This document shows, piece by piece, positions 31,647-41,361 of a DNA stretch of 64,000 bases (position 1 is the stretch's first letter; every line of letters begins with the position of its first letter). The position numbers and the translations under genes were made by a program. Under the pieces are notes generated by a model, which was not told the origin of the DNA, ran no database searches, and saw only the letters and a list, made by a program, of their open reading frames with translations. The stretch is from JAWPMT01 sp965227935 (GTDB lineage Bacteria; Bacteroidota; Bacteroidia; Cytophagales; Cyclobacteriaceae), in the NCBI GenBank assembly GCA_965227935.1, contig CBDDGS010000019.1, positions 1,116,001 through 1,180,000 of the forward strand, read 5' to 3'.

Positions 31647-34025
31647 ATGATCAAGAATTATTTCATGGTGGCATTCCGCCACCTAACGCGGCAGCCTGGC
31701 TATGCTGCGCTCAACATTCTAGGGCTGACGATTGGAATTGTTTCGTGCTTTATGATAGTCCTGTACTTGTTTCAGGAGCTTAGTTACGATGACTATCATG
31801 AAAAAGCCGACCGCATCTACCGAGTTTCTTCCCGGATATCAGAACCTGACGACGCTTTCAATTGGTCGTCTTCGCAAATGCCACTCGCACGGACTGCGAA
31901 AACCACTTTCGCAGAAGTGGAGCAATTTGTTAGATACTCTGGCCAAGGTCGAACTCGATTCAGACAGAATGACATCAGCTACTATATTGAGGACCTCTAC
32001 CTCGTGGACTCAACCGTATTTGAGGTTTTCACCTATGATTTTGTCATGGGAGATCCAAAGACGGCGCTCAATGAGCCCAATAGCATCGTCCTGAGTCAGT
32101 CGGAAGCGGATAAAATCTTCAAAGGCGCCAATCCGATGGGTGAACTGCTGGAAACCGATAATAATTCCTACAAGGTGACTGGAGTGTACAAAGATCAGCC
32201 GATGAACTCCCACCTAAGGGCAGGTGCGATGGCTTCCTTCAGCACTGTACAATTTTACACGAGTGACAACTGGGGTGGATTTGGTGTTTACACTTATTTG
32301 TTGCTCAACGAGGGAGTAGATGAGAAATTCGTAGAGGAGAAATTGAATACAGAGATTATGGACAATTATGTAGCCGTGATCTTTGATCAATTTGATATAG
32401 AGATTGTCTATGACCTAATCAATATTCGAGACATCCACCTACTCTCAGACTTCGAGGGTGAGCCCATGCCATTGGGCAATATGGAGTACATCTACATTTT
32501 TGCCGCGGTGGCAATATTCCTTATTTTGATTGCTTCCATCAACTACATGAATCTTGCAACGGCACGCTCGATGCGGCGTGCGCTGGAAGTAGGGATTCGC
32601 AAAGTGATGGGTGCTCAGCGATCCCTATTGATTCGTCAATTCATAGCGGAGAGTTTGCTCATTACGATAATAGCCATGATTCTAAGTGGACTGATTCTGC
32701 TGGTGCTGGTACCTTTGTTAAACAACTTGTTGGGCACGAGTTTCCAGTTCCAGGCTTTATTTACGCCAATAGTTGGGTTGATTGCTTTGGGTGTGGTATT
32801 GGTTACTGGTATCGTGAGCGGATCGTATCCGGCGTTTTACCTTTCGGCATTTACCCCTATCCAGGCCATACGTGGAGGGGGCTCCGCTAAGCGATCTGGC
32901 AATAAATGGTTGAGGAGAATCTTGGTGGGCATTCAGTTCATGATTTCTATCTTCATGTTGATCAGCACAGTCGTCATCTACGACCAAATGCAATACGTCA
33001 GGAGTAAGGATCTCGGATTTGATAAGGAGCAGGTAGTATCTTTTTCCATGTCCAACAGGACGCGCTCAAGGTGGCCGGTCTTGAGGAATTTGCTAAATCA
33101 AAACGCCAATATCACCTATGCGGGTACCTCCACTTCCATCCCGGGGGACGGCTTTGGTAAGCTCCTGATGTCCGTGGAGAACAACGAAGGAGTCATGGAT
33201 CAGTATGGGGTCAATCTGTTTCAGGTTGATTTCGATTATTTCAAGACACTCGATATCGAATTTGTGGATGGTCGTGATTTTTCACTTGATTTCTCCACAG
33301 ATACCGTAAGCGCGGTGGTCGTGAATGAGGCCATGGTGAATCGTTTCAATTGGGAAGAGCCCATAGGCAAGCGCTTCCAATTTGATCAGGATAGTACTGT
33401 TTTCCACAAAGTGATTGGGGTAGCCCGGGACTTTCACCAGCAATCGCTGTATAATCCGATCGAGCCGTTGCTGTTTATCCCCCGATTTAACAATGGACAG
33501 GTCTTGATGAAAATCCAGGGAGATATACAAGGGGCATTGAGGCATGCCGAAAATAGCTGGCAGGAGGTGTTTCCCAATGTTCCTTTCGAATATGAGTTTT
33601 TGGATCAGAACTTTGCGGAAGATTACGAGAATGACCAGTTGCGAGGTACTCTGTTCCTCGGATTCTCTGTGATGATGATTGTGATTGCCGCTTTGGGGCT
33701 GCTCGGACTAGCATCCTTCACTGCGGAACAGCGTACGAAAGAGATCAGCATCCGCAAGGTGCTGGGCGCCACTGTCTCAGGGCTCATTTCACTGCTGGTG
33801 ACGGAGTTCATTTGGCTTGTGCTGCTCGGAGCCCTGCCGGCGTTTATTTGCGCATACTTGTTCGCCAACGACTGGCTGGAGAACTTCGAGTACCACACGA
33901 CTGTGAATTACTTCCTGTTTGTGTTAGTAACTCTGCTCATTTTGTTGATAACTATGTTGACAACGGGAATTCACGCGTATAAGGCGGCTGTGACCAATCC
34001 TTCAGATAACCTGAAATATGAGTAG
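31647..34025 (+). CDS. MacB/FtsX-type ABC transporter permease
   Basis: A 792-residue inner-membrane protein with two FtsX-type membrane units separated by large periplasmic MacB_PCD domains. It opens with MIKNYFMVAFRHLTRQPGYA, the typical start of Bacteroidota permeases, so ATG 31647 is preferred to the upstream codon at 31575. The blocks NLATARSMRRALEVGIRKVMG and EISIRKVLGATVSGLISLL are the paired cytoplasmic coupling-helix motifs. No ATPase gene is adjacent. Such proteins drive mechanical export of peptides or lipids or signal relay; the substrate is unknown. Confidence 0.85.
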   Translation: MIKNYFMVAFRHLTRQPGYAALNILGLTIGIVSCFMIVLYLFQELSYDDYHEKADRIYRVSSRISEPDDAFNWSSSQMPLARTAKTTFAEVEQFVRYSGQGRTRFRQNDISYYIEDLYLVDSTVFEVFTYDFVMGDPKTALNEPNSIVLSQSEADKIFKGANPMGELLETDNNSYKVTGVYKDQPMNSHLRAGAMASFSTVQFYTSDNWGGFGVYTYLLLNEGVDEKFVEEKLNTEIMDNYVAVIFDQFDIEIVYDLINIRDIHLLSDFEGEPMPLGNMEYIYIFAAVAIFLILIASINYMNLATARSMRRALEVGIRKVMGAQRSLLIRQFIAESLLITIIAMILSGLILLVLVPLLNNLLGTSFQFQALFTPIVGLIALGVVLVTGIVSGSYPAFYLSAFTPIQAIRGGGSAKRSGNKWLRRILVGIQFMISIFMLISTVVIYDQMQYVRSKDLGFDKEQVVSFSMSNRTRSRWPVLRNLLNQNANITYAGTSTSIPGDGFGKLLMSVENNEGVMDQYGVNLFQVDFDYFKTLDIEFVDGRDFSLDFSTDTVSAVVVNEAMVNRFNWEEPIGKRFQFDQDSTVFHKVIGVARDFHQQSLYNPIEPLLFIPRFNNGQVLMKIQGDIQGALRHAENSWQEVFPNVPFEYEFLDQNFAEDYENDQLRGTLFLGFSVMMIVIAALGLLGLASFTAEQRTKEISIRKVLGATVSGLISLLVTEFIWLVLLGALPAFICAYLFANDWLENFEYHTTVNYFLFVLVTLLILLITMLTTGIHAYKAAVTNPSDNLKYE

Positions 34026-34067
34026 GGGTGCGATGCCTTCAATGAAATCCTATAGACACCGAACCTC

Positions 34068-34454
34068 ATGAAAATAGATCATTTGGCGATCTGGACGGAG
34101 GACCTGGAGGGGATGAAGGACTTCTATGTCCGGTTCTTTGGCCTGGTCGCCAATGACAAGTACCACAATCCCAAGAAGTCCTTCACATCTTATTTCCTCT
34201 CCTTTGAGGGTGGAGCGAGGATTGAGCTGATGCATCGGGAGGATATTGTGGATAAGTCCGATTCTCAAGGCAACGCTATTGGTCTCACACATTTTGCGAT
34301 TTCATTAGGCTCCAAACAGAAGGTAGATGATCTTACCGAGCGAATTCGGCAGGCGGGCTACGAGGTGGTGGGGGAGCCCAGAACAACTGGAGACGGTTAC
34401 TACGAAAGTGTGATTGCGGATCCTGAAGGCAACTGGGTGGAGATCACAGCGTAA
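34068..34454 (+). CDS. VOC-family (glyoxalase-like) protein
   Basis: A 128-residue vicinal-oxygen-chelate protein made of two beta-alpha-beta3 halves. Likely metal ligands are His5 (KIDHLAIWTED), Glu in ARIELMHRED, His in GLTHFAISLG and Glu in GNWVEITA, the arrangement of lactoylglutathione-lyase-like enzymes. The actual substrate is unknown. It starts 43 bp after the permease gene and may be read from the same message. Confidence 0.82.
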   Translation: MKIDHLAIWTEDLEGMKDFYVRFFGLVANDKYHNPKKSFTSYFLSFEGGARIELMHREDIVDKSDSQGNAIGLTHFAISLGSKQKVDDLTERIRQAGYEVVGEPRTTGDGYYESVIADPEGNWVEITA

Positions 34455-34521
34455 GGCGGGCGACAGTTGGCTTGTATGTATCTCTACGTTCGAACCACGA
34501 GGAGTCTCCGGGCGTTGTGAA

Positions 34522-34581
34522 GTAACAATTGTTACGAACAGACCTGGCGATAAGCGCTACTTTCGCCAGAAATAAAGGAGG
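34522..34581 (+). promoter_or_regulatory. Thioredoxin gene control region with perfect Shine-Dalgarno
   Basis: Three elements precede the ATG at 34587: a 14-bp perfect palindrome GTAACAATTGTTAC (34522-34535); inverted repeats CTGGCGA (34544-34550) and TCGCCAG (34563-34569) bracketing a -7-like TACTTTCG (34558-34565); and AAAGGAGG (34574-34581), a strong ribosome binding site 5 nt before the start codon. Such a site is rare in this phylum and not seen before the other genes here. Confidence 0.6.
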
Positions 34582-34586
34582 AAACA

Positions 34587-34958
34587 ATGGCAACAGTTAA
34601 GTTAACTGCGGAAATATTTAAGGAAAAGGTATTTGACTACACCACTGAAAAGGAGTGGAAGTACAAAGGCGAAAAGCCGGCGATCATCGATTTCTACGCG
34701 GATTGGTGTGGACCCTGTAAGATGGTGGCGCCTGTTTTGGAGGAGCTGTCAGAAGAGCATCCTGACATCATCATCTACAAGGTAGATACAGAAGTGGAGC
34801 AAGAACTGGCGTCGGTCTTTAGGATCAGAAGTATTCCGAGCCTCTTGTTCATTCCCAAGGAAGGTCAGCCGGCGATGCAGGCTGGAGCACTTCCGAAGAA
34901 TGTACTCAAGGAAGTCATCGAGAAGGAACTTTTAGCACCAGCCTCGCAGCCGGAGTAA
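34587..34958 (+). CDS. trxA: Thioredoxin
   Basis: A 123-residue cytoplasmic thiol-disulfide reductase with active site WCGPCK in DFYADWCGPCKMVAPVLEEL and the cis-Pro loop RIRSIPSLLFI. It has no signal peptide, which separates it from the TlpA-like exported proteins common in the phylum. Its ribosome binding site is unusually strong, which suggests high expression. A terminator follows. Confidence 0.95.
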   Translation: MATVKLTAEIFKEKVFDYTTEKEWKYKGEKPAIIDFYADWCGPCKMVAPVLEELSEEHPDIIIYKVDTEVEQELASVFRIRSIPSLLFIPKEGQPAMQAGALPKNVLKEVIEKELLAPASQPE

Positions 34959-35009
34959 ACGTCGGTCTCCACTGCAAACGCAGTTGGGGAAGCTAATAAT
35001 ATTGGAAGG

Positions 35010-35038
35010 TGGGAGCCGATTTTGGCTCCCATTTTTTT
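35010..35038 (+). terminator. Intrinsic terminator after thioredoxin
   Basis: GGGAGCC (35011-35017) pairs with GGCTCCC (35024-35030) across GATTTT and is followed by seven T. It ends at the stop codon of the convergent permease gene. Confidence 0.88.
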
Positions 35039-37646
35039 ATTCAGACCTCAGGTGTTCGGAAGGGTTGGTCGTTGCACTGCGCACCGACAGAGCACTGATG
35101 ATGGCTGCGCTCACGGTCAATACGCTGATGAGCGCGATGATCCACGGTCCGAGCCCAGTGTCTATCCGATACACAAACTGCTCGAGCCACTGCGTGACGG
35201 CGTAGTACGCCAGGGGAGTAGCCGCGGCAAATCCTATGATGATGATCCACAGAAACTGACGATTCATGAGGCCTAGTAAATTGCCCAGTGTCGCCCCCAG
35301 CACCCGGCGGATGCTCATTTCCTTTAGACGGCGCTGCAAGATCAACGACGTGATCCCGTACAAGCCCATGCCACAAAGGAGCAGACTGATGATCGAGTAG
35401 ATCGTCGTCACCTGAAGTAGCTGCCTTTGGTTTTCGTAGAGTGCCTGAAACCATTCATCCACGAAATGGAATGTCAGTGGCCTGCGCTCCTCTACAGCGC
35501 GCCAGCTCTTGTCGATGTAGTCAATGGTCTCGCGCAAGTCGCCGCTACCCAGTTTGACGGAAGCATTGTAGTATTCCTGTGTGCTGAGGTACATGATCAT
35601 CGGTTCCACCTCGCTGGTGGCCAGCGAATGGATATGGAAGTCATTGACGACGCCAATAATGGACAGCGGGTCGTTCCCAGATATGCGTATCGTTTTGTCC
35701 GTGGCGTCTTCCCATCCCATGAAGTCGACCAATGCCTGGTTGACGATGATTCTCGATGAATCGGCCCGCGATCCTTTCCTAAATGCCCGGCCTTGCACGA
35801 TGTCGAGACCATAGGTGTCAAAGAACTCCTGGTCTACACCGAAGACCCTGGTGGTGAGTTCATCCGTGTATCCCTCCGGAACAGTGGTCGTAGAGTAGGA
35901 CCCTGATCCCAGGGCTGATCGGCAGACAGACACTTCGAGGATATTGGGGTGCTCTCGTAGTTTGTTCTCAAATACATCGGCGTCTGATCCGAGCTGGCCT
36001 AGATCGACCACCAGCACCTGCTCCCTATCAAAACCCAGGGGCTTGTTCTCCAAGTAGTTCGTCTGCCGAATGATCACCATCGTTGTGATAATGAGAAATA
36101 TGGAAGCTCCGTATTGGATGGTGAGCAGTGCTCTCGTAAAGAGGTTAGCGCCCCGGCTGGTGCCGGAAGTATTTTGTAAAATGACGGATACCGACGGACG
36201 CGAAAGGATATGCGCGGGATACAGACCGAGACTCAAAGAGAGTAGGATCACAAAACCCATCAACGAAAGGAGGGGTAGAGGACCCCATAGTGCCTCAACG
36301 GGAAGGTCCTTGCCGGTAAGGACATTGATAGAGGGCAAAGTCAGGTAGACGATGATCCAACCGACGATGGCTGCAATGGCCAGACTCAGAAAGGTTTCAA
36401 GAACGAAGCGTGCCATCAACTGGCCCTTGTCGGAGCCAAGGACCTTGCGAATACCGACTTCGGTTTTTGTTTGCGAAGCTCGCGAGAGAGATAGGTTGAC
36501 GTAGTTGACGCTGGCGATGAGGAGGATAAGTAGGGCGGACAATCCAAATGTCATTAGAAACCTGATTGAGCCAACCTTCATGCCACGTCCGCTCAGGATA
36601 TCGTCGCCGTATAGAAACATGCGCTCAAAAGGCATGAGCTTCAAAAAATAGTTTTCTGCGCGCTCCGGGAAGTGCTGTTGCATCATGTTCGGTAGCGCCT
36701 TTTCCAATGCCGTAGGATCGGAACCGGGCTGTAGTTGCACGAATGTATAGATGCCCTGGGCAAGCCAGTTGTTCATGAAGTTCATGGGGAGGGGGCCATT
36801 GGGACCTGTCGTGCTCCACGAAATGACCACACGGGGTTGCAGGGATGCCTGTCTCGGCAGTCGCTCGAAGACACCCGTCACCGTCAGTTTGATGTCGTTG
36901 ATGGCGACGACCTGCTTTCCCATGGGATTGTCTTCACCGAATAGGGCGGAGGCAAGGTCCTCACTCAGCACAATGGAACCAGGAGGCGCCAGGGCACTCT
37001 CTGCAGCCCCGCGGACCATGTTGATTTGGAAGAATGATAGAAATGATGAATCCGCGAAATGCACGTTGGGCTCCGCCACCGTCTGGGTTTCATGGGTAAG
37101 GTACACATCCCCAAACCAGGGCAAGACCCTGGAATAACCGATCACCTCAGGGTACTCATCGTACATGGTAGGGCCCATCATCCCAGACGTCTCGTAAGTG
37201 AGGTGGTCCACATCTTCGCCAATGTCTATGTGTCGCTTATAGAGGCGATATAGCTGCTCGCTTTCTGTGTGGTAGCGGTCGACCTGGCTTTCATCGTGAA
37301 TGTAGACGACGGCAAACAGTACGCAGGAGATGGCCAGCGTCAGTCCCAAAAGGTTGATAATGAAGAGCGCCTTCTGTCGGCGAATAGATCGAAGAATGGT
37401 GCGGAGATAATTTTGCCAGAATGAGGTCATGGTGGTCAGTCTTTTTCCTTTGTGCATAAATGTGAGCCGCAGAAAACCGATGCCATGCAATACATATAGC
37501 CAGCGCGCTTTTCGAGGCCCGTGCAATTCGGCGTCCTCCACAAACAATTCCTCAAGGTCACCCCGGATGCTCTCCCAGAGTAGGCTGTCGCAGAACCACT
37601 CCAGTAGTCGATCGGTCCATTGAGGGGGTGTGAGCTTTTCTCTCAT
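35037..37646 (-). CDS. Permease-prefix-domain MacB-type ABC transporter permease
   Basis: An 869-residue relative of the permease at 31647, with an extra cytoplasmic N-terminal domain of about 75 residues (PPQWTDRLLEWFCDSLLWES, DLEELFVEDAELHG), the permease prefix domain 2 often found near PadR regulators. The FtsX core follows: SFWQNYLRTILRSIRRQKAL, TKTEVGIRKVLGSDKGQLM and EMSIRRVLGATLGNLLGLM. It lacks its own ATPase and no PadR regulator is adjacent. The two permeases face each other across the VOC and thioredoxin genes. Confidence 0.85.
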   Translation of the reverse strand: MREKLTPPQWTDRLLEWFCDSLLWESIRGDLEELFVEDAELHGPRKARWLYVLHGIGFLRLTFMHKGKRLTTMTSFWQNYLRTILRSIRRQKALFIINLLGLTLAISCVLFAVVYIHDESQVDRYHTESEQLYRLYKRHIDIGEDVDHLTYETSGMMGPTMYDEYPEVIGYSRVLPWFGDVYLTHETQTVAEPNVHFADSSFLSFFQINMVRGAAESALAPPGSIVLSEDLASALFGEDNPMGKQVVAINDIKLTVTGVFERLPRQASLQPRVVISWSTTGPNGPLPMNFMNNWLAQGIYTFVQLQPGSDPTALEKALPNMMQQHFPERAENYFLKLMPFERMFLYGDDILSGRGMKVGSIRFLMTFGLSALLILLIASVNYVNLSLSRASQTKTEVGIRKVLGSDKGQLMARFVLETFLSLAIAAIVGWIIVYLTLPSINVLTGKDLPVEALWGPLPLLSLMGFVILLSLSLGLYPAHILSRPSVSVILQNTSGTSRGANLFTRALLTIQYGASIFLIITTMVIIRQTNYLENKPLGFDREQVLVVDLGQLGSDADVFENKLREHPNILEVSVCRSALGSGSYSTTTVPEGYTDELTTRVFGVDQEFFDTYGLDIVQGRAFRKGSRADSSRIIVNQALVDFMGWEDATDKTIRISGNDPLSIIGVVNDFHIHSLATSEVEPMIMYLSTQEYYNASVKLGSGDLRETIDYIDKSWRAVEERRPLTFHFVDEWFQALYENQRQLLQVTTIYSIISLLLCGMGLYGITSLILQRRLKEMSIRRVLGATLGNLLGLMNRQFLWIIIIGFAAATPLAYYAVTQWLEQFVYRIDTGLGPWIIALISVLTVSAAIISALSVRSATTNPSEHLRSE

Positions 37647-37678
37647 GACTTTTCGAAACTAGCCATTCCCTCCCAAAC

Positions 37679-37748
37679 TATTTGTTTCGGTTTTGCCGAA
37701 CTAGCTAATAGAACGCTACCGGTTTTTATTTGTTTCGATTTTGCCGAA
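37679..37748. repeat. Paired 22-bp hairpin-type direct repeat
   Basis: TATTTGTTTCGRTTTTGCCGAA occurs at 37679-37700 and 37727-37748, 48 bp apart, with a single base difference. Each copy can fold as TTCG...CGAA. It lies between divergent genes (permease and OmpA-like) and could bind a regulator of one or both. Confidence 0.55.
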
Positions 37749-37869
37749 ATAAAAATCGAACAATTTCTTAGTTGCTCGTTGCTACTCCTGTTTTTTCTTA
37801 AATTTCTCGAATTACCCTGTCTCTTGAAGTACTAGTTCGTTAATACTGGAGTCCGTCTTACGATCGATT

Positions 37870-38928
37870 ATGATGAAGAGAGCCGCACTGTTTCTTATTA
37901 CATTGATGATTAGGGCCTTGGGTGTCGTGGGTCAGAACCTTGTGCAAAACCCTGGCTTTGAGCAATTTCCCGATTGCCCGGAGCGCCCCTCTTCCAATGA
38001 AGACCCCATTGTCATTGACCACTGGTTTTCGCCGACACTGGGGACGCCTGATCTTTACAGTGCCTGTGGTTTTGAGGATGGCATGCACGTGCCGAAAAAC
38101 TATATGGGACGGGCGGAGGCCAAGGAGGGAAGGAGTTATGTGGGTTTGCTGGCAGACGTTCCCTTTCAATGGCAGGATCGGCCCTACTCAGAGTACATTA
38201 CCAACAGACTTCGAAGTCCGTTACGGCGAGGTACGCTGTATCGCTTGTCCTACAGCGTGCGGGCTGTAGACCTAAGTATGCATTTTACTACGACGTTCTC
38301 GTTTGCTTTCTCCGAGGATTCGTTGTTTTTCAACGAAGGCATCCTCGCGGAGCACATGAACTACCAGACGATCTCGATTCTGTCCGAAGTCGCTGCGACC
38401 TCCCAGTGGGTGACAGTGGAGAAGGTATTTAGGGCCGAGGGAGGAGAGAGGTTCCTCACGGTAGGTCATTTCATGCCACGCAATGAAAGCCATTTCATCA
38501 AGCGGCGTGTCACGATCAAGAATCAGAATACGGCACTGTATTACATCTATGACGATTTTATGTTGGAACCCTTAACCATTTTCGGTCAGCAGCTCTCGGA
38601 CAAGAAGCCGGTGAGCTTGGACAATGTGTATTTCGCTCATGACTCCGACAGTTTGGATGCGAGAGCGACCGCGGCAGTCGATTCCCTGGCAGTGTTTCTT
38701 GAGACCTATGGTTCCTTCTCGGTCACGGTGTTGGGTTATGCCGACCCGTCAGGGACGGATGAGTACAATCTGGACCTTTCTAAGCGGAGGGCGAAGGCTG
38801 TGTGCCGAAGGCTGATAGAAAATGGGGTTGATAGTGTGAGGTTGCAGGCCACCGGCATGGGAGAGGAGGGATCGCTTTCAAAGAGTATGGCGAGAAGAGT
38901 GGCCCTTCGATTGCTCGTGAGCGACTAG
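37870..38928 (+). CDS. Exported OmpA-like protein with N-terminal jelly-roll domain
   Basis: A 352-residue secreted or outer-membrane-associated protein. After a signal peptide (to about VVGQ) comes a beta-sandwich of roughly 200 residues opening NLVQNPGFEQFPDCP, a start typical of carbohydrate-binding or GLUG/T9SS-linked proteins of this phylum. The C-terminal 110 residues are an OmpA peptidoglycan-binding domain (VYFAHDSDSLDARATAAVDS, GYADPSGTDEYNLDLSKRRA). It would tether a surface domain to the cell wall. Confidence 0.8.
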   Translation: MMKRAALFLITLMIRALGVVGQNLVQNPGFEQFPDCPERPSSNEDPIVIDHWFSPTLGTPDLYSACGFEDGMHVPKNYMGRAEAKEGRSYVGLLADVPFQWQDRPYSEYITNRLRSPLRRGTLYRLSYSVRAVDLSMHFTTTFSFAFSEDSLFFNEGILAEHMNYQTISILSEVAATSQWVTVEKVFRAEGGERFLTVGHFMPRNESHFIKRRVTIKNQNTALYYIYDDFMLEPLTIFGQQLSDKKPVSLDNVYFAHDSDSLDARATAAVDSLAVFLETYGSFSVTVLGYADPSGTDEYNLDLSKRRAKAVCRRLIENGVDSVRLQATGMGEEGSLSKSMARRVALRLLVSD

Positions 38929-38936
38929 TCCGGCCA

Positions 38937-38966
38937 TTGCCCTTCCGGAGGCGTTGCACTATTTTG
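38937..38966 (+). promoter_or_regulatory. Promoter of the amidase-DUF2490 operon
   Basis: TTG (38937-38939), 20 nt spacer, then TATTTTG (38960-38966), one T short of the consensus. It lies about 20 bp before the ATG at 38986. Confidence 0.45.
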
Positions 38967-38985
38967 CCAGCTAAACCCACTTCCA

Positions 38986-40530
38986 ATGTTCACGAAGAGA
39001 TCAAGGTCATATGTTTCTTTCCTCAGCGTACTCGCGTTGTTGTTACTTTCAGGGTGTGTACCTACGGAGCGCCCCGGGCTCAAGATTGAGGAATTGACGA
39101 TTGCCCAAACGCATCGGGCGTATCTGAAAGGCGAATTTACCAGTGAGCGATTGGTGATGGCCTACCTCGAGCGCATCCAGCAGCTAGACCCACAGATCAA
39201 CGCAATTACAGTGGTCAACCCGGCGGCACTCGACATTGCCCGCTCTTTGGACAAAGAGTTCGAAGAGACAGGTACTCTCCGGCCCCTGCATGGTATTCCC
39301 GTCATTGTCAAGGACAACATCAACACGGCGGGACTGCCGACCACGGCGGGCTCGTGGGCGCTGGAAAACTACATCCCGACTGAGGATGCATTCATCATTC
39401 AGCGACTAGTAGCGGCCGGAGCGATCGTCCTGGCAAAGTCCAACATGGCGGAGTGGGCATTTAGCCCTATGCACTCGGAAAGCTCAACGGGAGGCACGAC
39501 CCGAAACCCCTACAACCTTGACTTTGTACCAGCAGGCTCGAGTGGAGGCACGGGTGCAGCCATTGCCGCCAACTTTGGGATCATTGGACTCGGTACAGAT
39601 ACCGGTAACTCCATTCGAGGGCCCTCCTCGCACTGTGCGCTGGTCGGATTTCGCACGACGCTGGGACTTGTCAGTCGGAGCGCCATCGTGCCATTGTATC
39701 TGCGCAATGATGTGGTAGGACCGATGTGCCGCTCGGTGGAGGATGCGGCACGTGTCTTACAGGTCATTGCTGGCTATCATGAGCAGGATCCTCTCACACA
39801 ATATGGACAAGAAAAGCGGCCTGAGTCTTACTTGAGTTATTTGCAATCTGATGCACTGTCTGGTGCCCGCATAGGGGTGTTGCAAGACCTTACTGCGAGG
39901 GAGATGGACGATGAGGTTCGAGTGGCATTTGACCAGGCCGTCACAGACCTTGGGGGATTAGGAGCGACGGTCGTTGACATGAGGGTCCCCAACTTCGATG
40001 CACTGTCTGACAATCAATGGTGCGCCTCTTTCCGGGAAGATCTGGAAGCCTTCCTCGAGGAATACGTGCAATCAGATACGCTGCAGACCTTAGAAGATGT
40101 CATTCGGGTCGGCTCCAGTTCGGAATGGGCGCTTCGGCGTCTGGAACGAAATGCCGCCAATGAGGGGAGATGGTCCGATAGTGAGATTCCTTGCCTTGAC
40201 CCTTACTCTGATGTGCTCCGCATTGCTTTCCGTGAGGGGATCGAGCGTGCCATGGACTCTCTGCAACTGGACGCGCTGATCTATCCTTCGTGGAATTTTC
40301 AGCCAGCAGCCATCGACAAGTTCGAAGAGGAATATCTTGGGGACAACAGTCAGATCATCAGTCCCCATACGGGGCAGCCTGCCTTTACTGTACCGATGGG
40401 GTTCTCTTCGAAAAACCTGCCAATGGGTCTTCAATTCCTCGGGAGGATGTACGATGAGCCTACATTGATCGGTTTGACCTATGCGTACGAGCAGGCCACA
40501 AAGCATCGAAGAATGCCGGCAGCACCGTGA
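38986..40530 (+). CDS. Amidase-signature-family lipoprotein
   Basis: A 514-residue exported amidase with lipobox LLSGC. The Ser-cisSer-Lys triad is intact: Lys109 in VIVKDNINTAG, the Gly-Ser stretch AGSSGGTGAAIAANFG at about 183-198 (cis-Ser Ser185 or Ser186), and nucleophile Ser209 in GLGTDTGNSIRGPSS. Relatives hydrolyse amides of varied chain length; as a lipoprotein it acts in the periplasm or at the surface. It overlaps the DUF2490 gene by 4 bp (GTGA). Confidence 0.9.
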   Translation: MFTKRSRSYVSFLSVLALLLLSGCVPTERPGLKIEELTIAQTHRAYLKGEFTSERLVMAYLERIQQLDPQINAITVVNPAALDIARSLDKEFEETGTLRPLHGIPVIVKDNINTAGLPTTAGSWALENYIPTEDAFIIQRLVAAGAIVLAKSNMAEWAFSPMHSESSTGGTTRNPYNLDFVPAGSSGGTGAAIAANFGIIGLGTDTGNSIRGPSSHCALVGFRTTLGLVSRSAIVPLYLRNDVVGPMCRSVEDAARVLQVIAGYHEQDPLTQYGQEKRPESYLSYLQSDALSGARIGVLQDLTAREMDDEVRVAFDQAVTDLGGLGATVVDMRVPNFDALSDNQWCASFREDLEAFLEEYVQSDTLQTLEDVIRVGSSSEWALRRLERNAANEGRWSDSEIPCLDPYSDVLRIAFREGIERAMDSLQLDALIYPSWNFQPAAIDKFEEEYLGDNSQIISPHTGQPAFTVPMGFSSKNLPMGLQFLGRMYDEPTLIGLTYAYEQATKHRRMPAAP

Positions 40531-41273
40531 AGAAACTGTGGGTTATACTGATCGTGTTCTTGGCTGGGCATTTGTATTGCTTCGGTCAGAGTCGTCTTTC
40601 GTCGAACGAAGTAGACTTCCAGCTATGGAGCAACTATGCCCTGACGGTGCCCATCAAATCTACACCAAGGTTCACCTATGGTGGGGACGTGGGGATCAGG
40701 GGCCTCTTCTCCAATCAGGATTGGAATCAAATACTGGTGCGCCCCAATGTACGATGGCGATTCAATCAGATTTGGTCGGTTTCGGTAGCTGTGGCCAATT
40801 TCACCACCTTCAATGAAAGCGAAGCCAATGTTTATGAGTTTCGGACGCATGAGGAGGTCAACGTGAAATGGCCGGATTTTGGCTTTGTAGAACTTTTCTA
40901 TCGAATTCGGTTGGAGCAGCGGTGGTTCTATTATCGAGATGAGAACATCCCAGATGACTTCAATGGCCGGTTTCGATACCTTATCGGACTGGAGACCCAG
41001 GACTTCAGGTTGAAGGATGGCGGCAGGCCTTTCTACTTTCAGGTCATGTGGGAGGGCTTCAAAGTCCTCAATAGCGAAACGGCCCTGGAGGTCTTTCTCA
41101 ACAACGCCAGGACGCATGCCGCCTTCGGCCACAGGATTTCGGATGGATTTCGTTACGAACTCCACTACATCCGCCAGCAATCCCGCTTGCTCGTTGAGGG
41201 TGGATTACAGACCAGCCAGAACATCTTTCGCATTCGGTTCTTTCACCGGCTGCAGATAAAGGAGGAGGGGTAG
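40527..41273 (+). CDS. DUF2490 outer-membrane-type protein
   Basis: A 248-residue exported protein with a signal peptide (cleavage near YCFGQ) and alternating aromatic beta strands ending in a C-terminal aromatic residue pattern (FRIRFFHRLQIKEEG), as in small outer-membrane barrels. Blocks such as VDFQLWSNYALTVPI and ELFYRIRLEQRWFYY are typical of DUF2490. The GTG start overlaps the amidase stop (GTGA), so expression is coupled. Confidence 0.75.
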   Translation: MKKLWVILIVFLAGHLYCFGQSRLSSNEVDFQLWSNYALTVPIKSTPRFTYGGDVGIRGLFSNQDWNQILVRPNVRWRFNQIWSVSVAVANFTTFNESEANVYEFRTHEEVNVKWPDFGFVELFYRIRLEQRWFYYRDENIPDDFNGRFRYLIGLETQDFRLKDGGRPFYFQVMWEGFKVLNSETALEVFLNNARTHAAFGHRISDGFRYELHYIRQQSRLLVEGGLQTSQNIFRIRFFHRLQIKEEG

Positions 41274-41361
41274 CGACCTATACAGGTCTCTTTCTTCCCT
41301 GAGATTCATCATTGTTCAGAGGCAGCCAAGGCACTAGCATTGTCCTGAAAACAACGAAGTC

